Part shown: piece after piece, positions 9,701 through 15,810 of the stretch
How the letters are laid out: the number at the start of each line of letters is the position of its first letter
Numbering within the stretch: position 1 is the stretch's first letter
NCBI GenBank assembly: GCA_028288505.1
Contig: JAQBNN010000143.1
Span: 1 to 55,987, forward strand
Direction: 5' to 3'
Source: Segetibacter sp.
GTDB lineage: Bacteria; Bacteroidota; Bacteroidia; Chitinophagales; Chitinophagaceae
Length of the DNA stretch: 55,987 nt
Notes under the pieces: generated by a model
Database searches by the model: none
Told to the model about the DNA's origin: nothing
Seen by the model: only the letters and a program-made list of their open reading frames with translations
Translations under genes and position numbers: made by a program

Positions 9701-9859
9701 TATGCTTGCTCCTGAAATCACTGCACCTGTTGATGCTGTAACTTTTCCGGTTATAGTTCTTTTTTCAGCCTGAGCCAGGAGACTTGCTGAACTGCAAAGA
9801 GTGAAGATGAAAAAAATAGTATAGGCAAAGAGCCTAAATGCAGAGGCAAATCTTTTCAT
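6737..9859 (-). CDS. SusC/RagA family TonB-linked outer-membrane transporter
   Basis: A 1040-residue protein. Signal peptide to about residue 30 (SLLAQA), carboxypeptidase-D-like regulatory domain at 33-115 (TITGKVTASTGAVISGASI), a plug with the family motif VVVIGYGTVRKSDLTGSV and the hallmark IEILKDASATAIYGSRGANG followed by VVLITTKRG, then the long beta-barrel ending in a final aromatic strand (GVNIGF). It imports oligosaccharides or other large ligands through the outer membrane with TonB energy. It follows gntR by 83 bases on the same strand and precedes its SusD partner. No N-terminal STN domain is present, so control through an anti-sigma factor is unlikely, in line with the adjacent GntR regulator. 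Confidence 0.96.
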   Translation of the reverse strand: MKRFASAFRLFAYTIFFIFTLCSSASLLAQAEKRTITGKVTASTGAVISGASIQVKGSSAGTTSGENGDYSIAVGSNNAVLVFTYIGHKSKEVSVRNQTTITVVLEDEKNELEQVVVIGYGTVRKSDLTGSVASIKADDIRAVPVTSFDQAMQGRAAGVQVTQTSGKPGAEASIRIRGTSSINAGNEPLYVIDGLLISSDGGEMTTGVTLGPRIGALSAINPNDIESIEILKDASATAIYGSRGANGVVLITTKRGKTGRKTFSFDMYYGLQKVANKLNLLNAAQFAHLVNEAKINGFQTPVYVNPRNLGNGTDWQEELYRTAPMASYQLSFSGGSEKTKYSMSGGYFDQDGIIINSNFKRYTIRANVDREITKKLTIGTSLSYANIASTGVLTNSGTIVPGVVTSAIQFNPVLRVKDSAVKGGYTFQNDRGKNLGNPIADAEHYTSITKSARILGNAYARFKITDDLELKSSFGIDRFNQKENSFGPNFLKRTQASQGEASAGTAKGLTWLNENTLTYNKKLHENHSINAVAGFTSQKFKNESQFAYAFDFPDNVTGYHSIAGGLRPQQSFDAESQWSMVSYLGRVNYTLLDRYLFTATGRYDGSSKFAEGQKYGFFPSGAFAWRVMKEDFMKHVGFISELKLRTSYGVIGNQAIPPYQSLALVGPFGEGVFNSSDSSLVYTGQEPLSYVNRNLKWESTRQLDIGIDVAFFKNRLSITADYYKKKTNDLLLSTPIPTTSGFATTVLNVGNIINKGFDFDLKTVNMNGPFKWNSSLNLSINKNEVTNLNTETDILLLGGSLLRKGEPIGTFYGYIFDGIFQSDMEAATSAVLLGQEPNSPDSAARAKAGDRRYRDINKDGKIDANDRTLLGTAQPKFTFGFNNSFSYKSVELTVFFQGSKGNKMANFNNLDLLSFTGQNNVLADAALNRWTPANKSNEFPRASASSRDVGVFSSAIIEDASYLRLKNVTLGYRIPTKVIERAKIRSFRIFAAATNLWTLTNYSGYDPEANTYGQSTTLIGIDAGGYPQARTYTVGVNIGF

Positions 9860-9942
9860 TAGACAAGGTTAATCGTTATGTTTATTCTATGCAATACAGT
9901 AGTTACAATACAGTCAGATGGAACCTTAGTCTCTAATAAAAA

Positions 9943-10677
9943 CTAGTCCTTTGCTATGTCGATTGTATAAGTAAAACTGTCTGCTCTATAATATCCTAAA
10001 TTATACTCTATTGGTCTGTCTCCCGGATCACACACTACTCTTTTACGGAAAAGAATAGGATCGCCGACGGAAATATTAAGCTTTTCAGCCAGCTTCTTAT
10101 TTGCTAAGATCGCACTGATGCCTTCCCTGGAAACTGCTACCGTTATATGGTGTTCTTTCTCCAGCTTTTCATATAAAGGCATTGAGTAATCTTCCTTTTC
10201 TGTTAGTCCTGTTATTGGATTGAAGTAGGAAATGAAGTAGACGATCGGCCCGTTTTCCAAGCCACGTAATCGTTCGAGTTTCACCACCTTTACTCCGTCT
10301 GAAATATTAAATAGCTGCTGTATTTCTTTGTCTGGTATTACACTACTTACTTTAACTGAATAGTTTTTAAACACTACACCCTTTTCATCCATTTCGTGTG
10401 TGAAGCTTGTCCATTTATTAAGCTTGGTAGTAATCGTATTCTTTGCCACCTTAGTGCCTACCCCTTTCTTTCTAACCAACAATTGCTCGTAAACAAGCTT
10501 GTTGGTAGCCTGCCGTACTGTATTCCTCGAAATGCCAAGCTTCTTCGCTATATGAACTTCGTTCGGCAACATCTTTCCATTCTGGTATTCGGGCAATTGT
10601 ATCAGATCTCTTAAGATCGTTTCCACCTGTAGATGCAGCGGCAGCGGACTTTTATGATCTACTATAAATGCGTCCAT
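9943..10677 (-). CDS. GntR family transcriptional regulator (HutC/UTRA type)
   Basis: A 244-residue regulator. The N-terminal winged helix-turn-helix (about 10-75) shows PLPLHLQVETILRDLI, LPNEVHIAKKLGISRNTVRQA and the wing RKKGVGTKVA. Residues about 95-240 form a UTRA effector domain (VVKLERLRGLENGPIVYF, then PLYEKLEKEH, ILFRKRVVCDPGDRPIEY, and the closing YYRADSFTYTIDI). This class binds sugar phosphates or small metabolites and usually represses. It is the first gene of the minus-strand sugar operon and diverges from the gene at 10847. The 18-bp palindrome at 10738-10755 is the likely operator. GntR control of a SusCD locus is less usual than SusR, hybrid two-component or ECF-sigma control. 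Confidence 0.93.
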   Translation of the reverse strand: MDAFIVDHKSPLPLHLQVETILRDLIQLPEYQNGKMLPNEVHIAKKLGISRNTVRQATNKLVYEQLLVRKKGVGTKVAKNTITTKLNKWTSFTHEMDEKGVVFKNYSVKVSSVIPDKEIQQLFNISDGVKVVKLERLRGLENGPIVYFISYFNPITGLTEKEDYSMPLYEKLEKEHHITVAVSREGISAILANKKLAEKLNISVGDPILFRKRVVCDPGDRPIEYNLGYYRADSFTYTIDIAKD

Positions 10678-10737
10678 TACCTAGAGAAGAATGTTTAGAT
10701 GTTCATACATACCCTAAAAGTATGCACTTCTTTGACA

Positions 10738-10755
10738 TGTTCAAACATTTGAACA
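10738..10755. promoter_or_regulatory. 18-bp palindrome, likely GntR operator
   Basis: TGTTCAAACATTTGAACA is an inverted repeat with 8-base arms (TGTTCAAA/TTTGAACA) around a CA centre. It lies in the 169-bp divergent region between gntR (start 10677) and the gene starting at 10847, 61 and 92 bases from the two starts. A weaker inverted pair CATAC/GTATG lies beside it at 10704-10724. Position and symmetry suit a dimeric GntR repressor controlling both directions. Confidence 0.6.
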
Positions 10756-10846
10756 AGTATTTTTTTCCAACTTCTGACTAAATTATACATTCACTTGCGA
10801 AACGATTGAATAACTCTAGCCATTACTCTCTCAAATTTCCTGTTAT

Positions 10847-12031
10847 ATGCTTAAGAACACACTTCTGTTTGCCTCTCTTTTAGTAACAACCCTATCTATA
10901 CAAGCACAACAAAAAGTAAAAAAAGACACGGTAGATTTTAAATACACCGTAGAAAAAGCAGAGGATTGGACTAATCTTTTTTATAGAAAGTCTGGCTGGT
11001 TTGGTGCCGATGGACTTTTTTCTATACCGCTTAGCGGTGTTGATAAGAATAACAACGAGGGGAACGATTCTACCTTGCTAATATTTGGCGATACTTACAT
11101 AGGGGAAGTAAAAGATAATAAACCTATACCTGGTAACGTAATGGTCAATAATACTATTGCATATATTAAAGGCACTGATGCTGATGCAAAAAGGCTTCAT
11201 TTTCATTACAAGCAAGCAAAAGACGGAACACCTGAAACATTTTTTGTTCCGAAAACAGCGACGGCACAAAAGCCGCAGCTGTTTTGGCTAGGCGATGGAT
11301 TTATAAATAAAGAAAGAAACAACACACTTTATTTATTCGGCTATAAGGTAGAGCGAACAGGGGAAGGCGTATTTGATTTCATAGAGCCTGGTGTATCCAT
11401 CATTGCTGTAAAAGATGCAACCAAACCACCTTTTAAAGATCAAAGGCAGATTGAAACAACGTTGCACATTAAAAATGAAACTTTAGGTGAAGGCAACTTT
11501 GGTGCAGGTGTTTTAGTGAATACGAAATGGGCCGGCGCTCCTGCGGCAGATGGCTATGTTTATGTTTACGGTTGTATTGGCAAAGACAAGAACCTGGTGG
11601 TTGCACGGGTAAAGCCAAAGGATTTTGAGAACATGAACGAATGGAGATTTTATAATGGTACTAGCTGGCGCAATAACATCAACGAACTAAAGCCTGTTAC
11701 CAATGGTGCATCAAACGAACTGAGTATGACGACATTACCAGATGGTCGCTTCCTGCTTATCTTCCAGGTAATGGGGCTATCTGACAAGGTTGGAATGAGG
11801 GTTGCCGCATCTCCTGTAGGCCCTTTTTCGGAGATCAAAGAAATATATACTACACCAGAGTTTAAAGAAGGAATATGGACATATAATGCAAAGGCTCACC
11901 CCAACTTATCAAAGCCAGGAGAACTACTGATTTCCTATAATACTATTACGCCTGATTTTTGGAACGACATACAAAAGAATGCACACATTTACAGGCCTCG
12001 TTTTATTAAGCTGAAATTTGGTTTGAAATAG
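10847..12031 (+). CDS. DUF4185-like secreted protein (beta-propeller, possible glycosidase)
   Basis: A 394-residue protein with a cleavable signal (LVTTLSIQAQ, cleavage near residue 20). Conserved blocks shared with the left-edge paralogue include RKSGWFGADGLFSIP, LLIFGDTYIGEV, NTIAYIKG, LFWLGDGFIN, PPFKDQ and ARVKPKDFENMNEWRFY. The late part (MTTLPDGRFLLIFQVMG, then SPVGPF and WTYNAKAHPNLS) looks like the blades of glycosidase-type beta-propellers, where DG-x-F and NAKAHP motifs recur. I assign it to the DUF4185-like group; no activity can be given. It diverges from gntR over a shared presumed operator, so it probably belongs to the same regulon. Confidence 0.8.
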   Translation: MLKNTLLFASLLVTTLSIQAQQKVKKDTVDFKYTVEKAEDWTNLFYRKSGWFGADGLFSIPLSGVDKNNNEGNDSTLLIFGDTYIGEVKDNKPIPGNVMVNNTIAYIKGTDADAKRLHFHYKQAKDGTPETFFVPKTATAQKPQLFWLGDGFINKERNNTLYLFGYKVERTGEGVFDFIEPGVSIIAVKDATKPPFKDQRQIETTLHIKNETLGEGNFGAGVLVNTKWAGAPAADGYVYVYGCIGKDKNLVVARVKPKDFENMNEWRFYNGTSWRNNINELKPVTNGASNELSMTTLPDGRFLLIFQVMGLSDKVGMRVAASPVGPFSEIKEIYTTPEFKEGIWTYNAKAHPNLSKPGELLISYNTITPDFWNDIQKNAHIYRPRFIKLKFGLK

Positions 12032-12094
12032 CAAGGGTTATTGAGTGCTATTAGATTTGTATGTACTTACCGGTATTGCTGCTATGAAGCTTTT

Positions 12095-12232
12095 GTTGTG
12101 TCACTCACTTGTACTGTTTGTTCTTTACTCAACAAGTAACAAACGATTAAAGGCTCAAACATAACTTATAATAAAAGCTGCCAAAAGAGATGCAGATAAA
12201 GTGATTGCGACGCAAGGATGATGCTATGAAAT
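12095..12232. repeat. inverted pair of the dispersed intergenic repeat between convergent genes
   Basis: A plus copy (GTTGTGTCACTCACTTGTAC, 12095-12114) followed by a tail GTTTGTTCTTTACTC also seen near 18145, and a minus variant copy at 12201-12232 (TTGCGACGCAAGGATGATGC, which contains the perfect palindrome TTGCGACGCAA). Together they fill most of the 302-bp gap 12032-12333 between two convergent genes. Nothing else was recognised there. Confidence 0.65.
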
Positions 12233-12333
12233 ACCCAAGCTGGTATTATAAATCTGCTTCATTAAATGCAAGTAAGAACAATAACAGGTGCATTAATAAA
12301 AGCTACAGATACTAGTTTTGCACCTTCATCTTA

Positions 12334-13188
12334 TCAAGCAAATTGATGACAAGGCAACTTAAGACCAACAGTATTTAAATTTATTTTGCTGATATGCCAG
12401 CGACCAAGGTTTGATGTAAACAACTGGTCGAAGTCCTCTCCACCAAAGGCAATATTGGTAGGGTTTGAAAGCGTGTGAGCCTCCCAATCATTGATCAATA
12501 AACTCACCTCTCCCCTGTTGCTAACTTTATAAATGCTGTTAGGCGCATAGCACGAAACATACAAGTTTTCCTGCGCGTCAAAAGCTATACCATCAGGACA
12601 AGTTTGAGGAAGTGTGCAAAAGACATCACGCTTGCCTGCAGAACCGTCAGCATTGATTGCAATACGTTCAACTCCGGGAAGCCAGGTGCAAGCAACGTAC
12701 AAATAATCTTCATTCGCCGAAAGGGCTAAACCATTAGCAAAGCTAAACGGACCCTTATGCCATACTTGTCCGTTGCCTGCAGCATCAAAGCAATAGATCT
12801 TCCCATTCACTTGCCTGAATGCTCCACTATCCGTTACAAACAACCTTCCATCCTTTGTGAAGGCTAGGTAGTTGGGAATATTAAACGTTTCTCCATTGGC
12901 ACCTGTAGCAAACTTTGTCAATGCCTTGGTATTAATATCAAGTTTCCATACACATTTGTTCTTTAGATCGCATACCGCCAGCCACGATGCATCGGGAGAG
13001 AAAGCGATGCCTAACACAAAGCCGTTTGTAGTGTTAACCTCTTCTATACTTTTACCGTCAGGCGATACCCTATAGATTTGCCCAGCTTCGCCACCCGCCC
13101 AAACAGAACCGTCTAGATGAACTGCGATACATTCAGGATGATCAAGACCATCGGCAAATATTGAAACATCGTTAATAGTTAAGAGCAT
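12334..13188 (-). CDS. SMP-30/gluconolactonase/LRE family protein, probable sugar lactonase
   Basis: A 284-residue six-bladed beta-propeller. The metal ligands expected for the family are present at the expected spacing: Glu19 (DHPEC), Asn152 (FANGLAL) and Asp199 (CPDGIAF), with Asn106 (IPNYLAF) as the substrate-side residue. The family hydrolyses aldonolactones to aldonates. It has no signal peptide, so it is cytoplasmic. It is downstream of an SDR dehydrogenase and an epimerase-like gene on the same strand; a dehydrogenase making a lactone followed by a lactonase is the usual order of non-phosphorylating sugar oxidation. The substrate (fucose, galactose, rhamnose or other) is not shown by sequence. 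Confidence 0.88.
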   Translation of the reverse strand: MLLTINDVSIFADGLDHPECIAVHLDGSVWAGGEAGQIYRVSPDGKSIEEVNTTNGFVLGIAFSPDASWLAVCDLKNKCVWKLDINTKALTKFATGANGETFNIPNYLAFTKDGRLFVTDSGAFRQVNGKIYCFDAAGNGQVWHKGPFSFANGLALSANEDYLYVACTWLPGVERIAINADGSAGKRDVFCTLPQTCPDGIAFDAQENLYVSCYAPNSIYKVSNRGEVSLLINDWEAHTLSNPTNIAFGGEDFDQLFTSNLGRWHISKINLNTVGLKLPCHQFA

Positions 13189-13196
13189 GATAGAGG

Positions 13197-13232
13197 GTTA
13201 TGAGTTATGGGTTATGAGTTATGAGTATTAGG
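13197..13232. repeat. short direct repeats (TTATGAG phrase)
   Basis: The phrase GGTTATGAGTTATG is repeated with small changes in the 106-bp gap between the SDR and lactonase genes. A similar phrase in the other orientation (ACTCATAACTCATAAC) occurs just before nuoH at 28873-28891. Confidence 0.5.
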
Positions 13233-13294
13233 TTGAGTTTGCAGTTCCAAGTTTTATGCTTCACTTTTGCTTTCGGACTTCCACTTCTGACTTC

Positions 13295-14056
13295 CTAATC
13301 TTTCTTACTTCCCTGTATAGTTATTCCCAGGCCTCCGTCAATTCTTATAGCCTGTCCGGTCATGAAAGACGCTTTATCGTCGCATAAGTATAAAACAAGT
13401 GAGGCGACCTCTTCGGGTGTTCCTATCCTTTTTGTCAGGTGCATATCTATACATTCCTGCAACACCTCGTTTGGATCAGGTGAAAGAGCAAATGAATCAC
13501 GGAGCATAGGTGTATCAACAGTGCCGGGGCATACCACCACACACCTGATGTACGGCGAGTAATCGACAGCAATACTCCTTGTTAAACCAAGTATGGCTGT
13601 TTTTGCAGTAGTGTACGCTGCCACCTTAGGCTGGCTTACAAAAGCTTGTACACTTGCCATATTTATAATCACCCCTTTCTTTTGCTGAAGCATCGAAGGG
13701 ATTGCATATTTAGCACAGAGATAAAGGCTTTTGAGATTTACATTCATTACTTCATCCCACTCATCTACTGTTGTTTCAGTTATAGTTCCGTATCGTTGTA
13801 TTCCTGCATTGTTCACAAGTATATCTACTTTTTCGAACTGTTCTTCTATTTGCCTGAATGCTGATATAACATCTGCTTCAACTGCTACATTACATTCAAT
13901 AAACATCCATCTCCTGTCATCAATGCTTGCTTCCGCCTTCGAAAGATCGAGTACCACGACGTTTGCACCTGCATCATAAAAAAGCATTGCACATGCTTCA
14001 CCTATACCTTTTGAACCTCCGGTTACTACTACCGTTTTACTATTGTAATCCATCAA
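13295..14056 (-). CDS. short-chain dehydrogenase/reductase, probable sugar dehydrogenase
   Basis: A 253-residue classical SDR. The cofactor motif TGGSKGIG lies at 12-19, NNAG at 82-85, and the catalytic Ser135, Tyr148 and Lys152 (AAYTTAKTA) are in place; an Asp after strand two (VVVLDLSKA) suggests NAD+ preference. The C-terminal GQAIRIDGGLGI is typical. It overlaps the upstream epimerase-like gene by 17 bases and precedes the lactonase gene, so the three likely form one transcript. L-fucose, D-arabinose or galactose dehydrogenase activity is plausible by context, but SDR substrate cannot be read from sequence. Met1 and Met2 are adjacent; either may be the start. Confidence 0.9.
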   Translation of the reverse strand: MMDYNSKTVVVTGGSKGIGEACAMLFYDAGANVVVLDLSKAEASIDDRRWMFIECNVAVEADVISAFRQIEEQFEKVDILVNNAGIQRYGTITETTVDEWDEVMNVNLKSLYLCAKYAIPSMLQQKKGVIINMASVQAFVSQPKVAAYTTAKTAILGLTRSIAVDYSPYIRCVVVCPGTVDTPMLRDSFALSPDPNEVLQECIDMHLTKRIGTPEEVASLVLYLCDDKASFMTGQAIRIDGGLGITIQGSKKD

Positions 14057-15092
14057 TTAATTTTTGAGATAGTTTAATGATAATATCAGTGTTATTGTCT
14101 CTTACTTTTAGCCGTAAGCCTTCGGCATTAAGTGTTGCACTTTCAACGCCGGTAAATTCATGAGGGGTAGCATGAATAAAAGATAAATAACTTTTACTAA
14201 CCACTTCACCCGAATCAATATAAGCATAAGTATCTTCTCCAAACAACGTTGAAGCAGTGTTAAGTATAGTGTGAAAAGGTTGATGAAGACCAGCAGTACC
14301 AAACTCTAACCCCCTGTATAAAATCTTATCGCCTTCATAATGTTGCCACAAGTGTATCCAGGGATAATCAGAGCGCTTCCATAGATAACCGAGCAAGAAA
14401 TGATGAGTTGGTGAATAGGCAGTGATCCATCCAAATTGATCAGCAGGATTTACTACAAAAGAAAATACTGCATTATATGCACCCTCAGGATTTCTTAAAT
14501 CGATCGTGTCATTCTTATTGCTTCTTGCAAAAGGCCACTGAATAATATTTGAATGGATGTTCTTGAAATTCGCCTGGTCAAAACCTTGTTGGCCATTGAA
14601 GTCGATAATTGTTGCATCATCAAGAAAAGGCCTCGCAATTGTAGGGTGCTGCACAATGTTATATATCCTACCTAAAGGATTGATGTTAGTTATACTTTCA
14701 TGAACTATAAACGCAGGACTCGCAGCATCCATTAATACCGTTCTATCAACTTCTAATCCCTCTTTTAAAGCAACAGATTGTATTTGCACAGTATCGCTTA
14801 ATTGCTCCTTCACTGTCCATTCGATATTTGCCGGCTCTCCATGGTTTGGTATACCTGATTTCGCCTCTCCTGCCGAAGGTTCACCCCATCTTCCAATGCA
14901 TGCAAAATGGCCTTGGTACACTGCTCCAGCTTTGTTGTTTGCAGGCATTTGCTCCTTGGCAAATGCAAAGCTTAGAGGATTGATATGACTGTCCTTTAAT
15001 TCAAATGAAGTAATTGCTCCGCCAAATGAATCTATAGTTAATGATGCAGAATTATTTTGAAGATGAATCAGACCGCTTTTGATATTACTCAT
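14040..15092 (-). CDS. galactose-mutarotase-like (aldose 1-epimerase superfamily) protein
   Basis: A 350-residue beta-sandwich-type protein: LTIDSFGGAITSFELKDSHI at the N-terminus, GHFACIGRWGEPSAGE and NHGEPANIEW in the region where aldose epimerases have their substrate histidine, VQHPTIARPFLDD in the middle and WIHLWQHYEGDK followed by LEFGTAG later. NHGE and LEFGT resemble the catalytic His and Glu regions, though the match is not strict. No signal peptide is seen, so it is probably cytoplasmic. It is first in the three-gene group with an SDR and a lactonase, and could supply the right anomer to the dehydrogenase. The exact family (aldose 1-epimerase or DUF4432-like) is not certain. Confidence 0.75.
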   Translation of the reverse strand: MSNIKSGLIHLQNNSASLTIDSFGGAITSFELKDSHINPLSFAFAKEQMPANNKAGAVYQGHFACIGRWGEPSAGEAKSGIPNHGEPANIEWTVKEQLSDTVQIQSVALKEGLEVDRTVLMDAASPAFIVHESITNINPLGRIYNIVQHPTIARPFLDDATIIDFNGQQGFDQANFKNIHSNIIQWPFARSNKNDTIDLRNPEGAYNAVFSFVVNPADQFGWITAYSPTHHFLLGYLWKRSDYPWIHLWQHYEGDKILYRGLEFGTAGLHQPFHTILNTASTLFGEDTYAYIDSGEVVSKSYLSFIHATPHEFTGVESATLNAEGLRLKVRDNNTDIIIKLSQKLIDGLQ

Positions 15093-15810
15093 TTCCCGAC
15101 AACCGTTAGTATGGCTTAGTAAAAATAAGGATGGATAGGTTTACAAGTACAAGTATATATTTTCGACTAGCAGAGCTATAGTCGTTCAAAATTTCCATTT
15201 TTAAAGGTTGGTCTAAACACATCGGCACCAACGTAATTCTATCGTTTCTCTTCTTTTGCATAGATCAATAAATAAGTTTTAAACGTGGTCCTCTGCTTTT
15301 TCAAAAGATACCATACCTGCACTAGCAGCAATAAAAAGCGAAGGCCAGTGACGGTCTACATTCCGTAATCGCTAGCAGTTGTCTTGTTTTTCAAAACAAA
15401 GTCCCCACGGTCTATTATTAACTCATTCATTTTTGCCCATTCTAACTAAACTGTTAACTCTAAAGAACCAATTCTTTGTAACCTATTTCTTTGATCGCTC
15501 TAACTCTAAAAGCTTCACGAAGCATTTTGCACTGTCTTCCCTTTTACTCAAGTTCTGCATTATAGAATTTATTTCTGATACCTGCTATGTGATTAAAGTC
15601 ATCTTTAAGGCAGGGATATAAAGGTAAGTTTGCAAGCATCAAACGCAAAGGAAGTTTCACTGTGAGCTTTAAATGGAAATATTAAATCACAATCGTTCAT
15701 AAAAGCAGAAGTAGGCTATATAAAACTTATAGAAGCATATGAACCCTAAGATCATTGAATTTATCAATAAAATATTATTATAATCCCTGACCTTTTTAAC
15801 CTTACTTAAC
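15093..15810. other. 718-bp gap without a recognisable gene
   Basis: AT-rich DNA between divergent genes. An 80-codon frame at 15379-15621 has a composition like translated noncoding DNA (many Phe, Ser and Leu) and no start context, so I do not call it. No tRNA-like or repeat structure was recognised. The two promoters must lie here but no clear -33 TTTG / -7 TAnnTTTG pair was found. Confidence 0.5.

Noticed and set aside
10847-12031. Possible naming as a GH43 or GH117 glycosidase
   Set aside because: The propeller look is there but the three acidic residues of those families could not be placed, so only a DUF4185-like label is given.
15379-15621. 80-codon frame in the 718-bp gap
   Set aside because: Composition rich in Phe, Ser and Leu as expected from AT-rich noncoding DNA; no domain, no signal, no start context.
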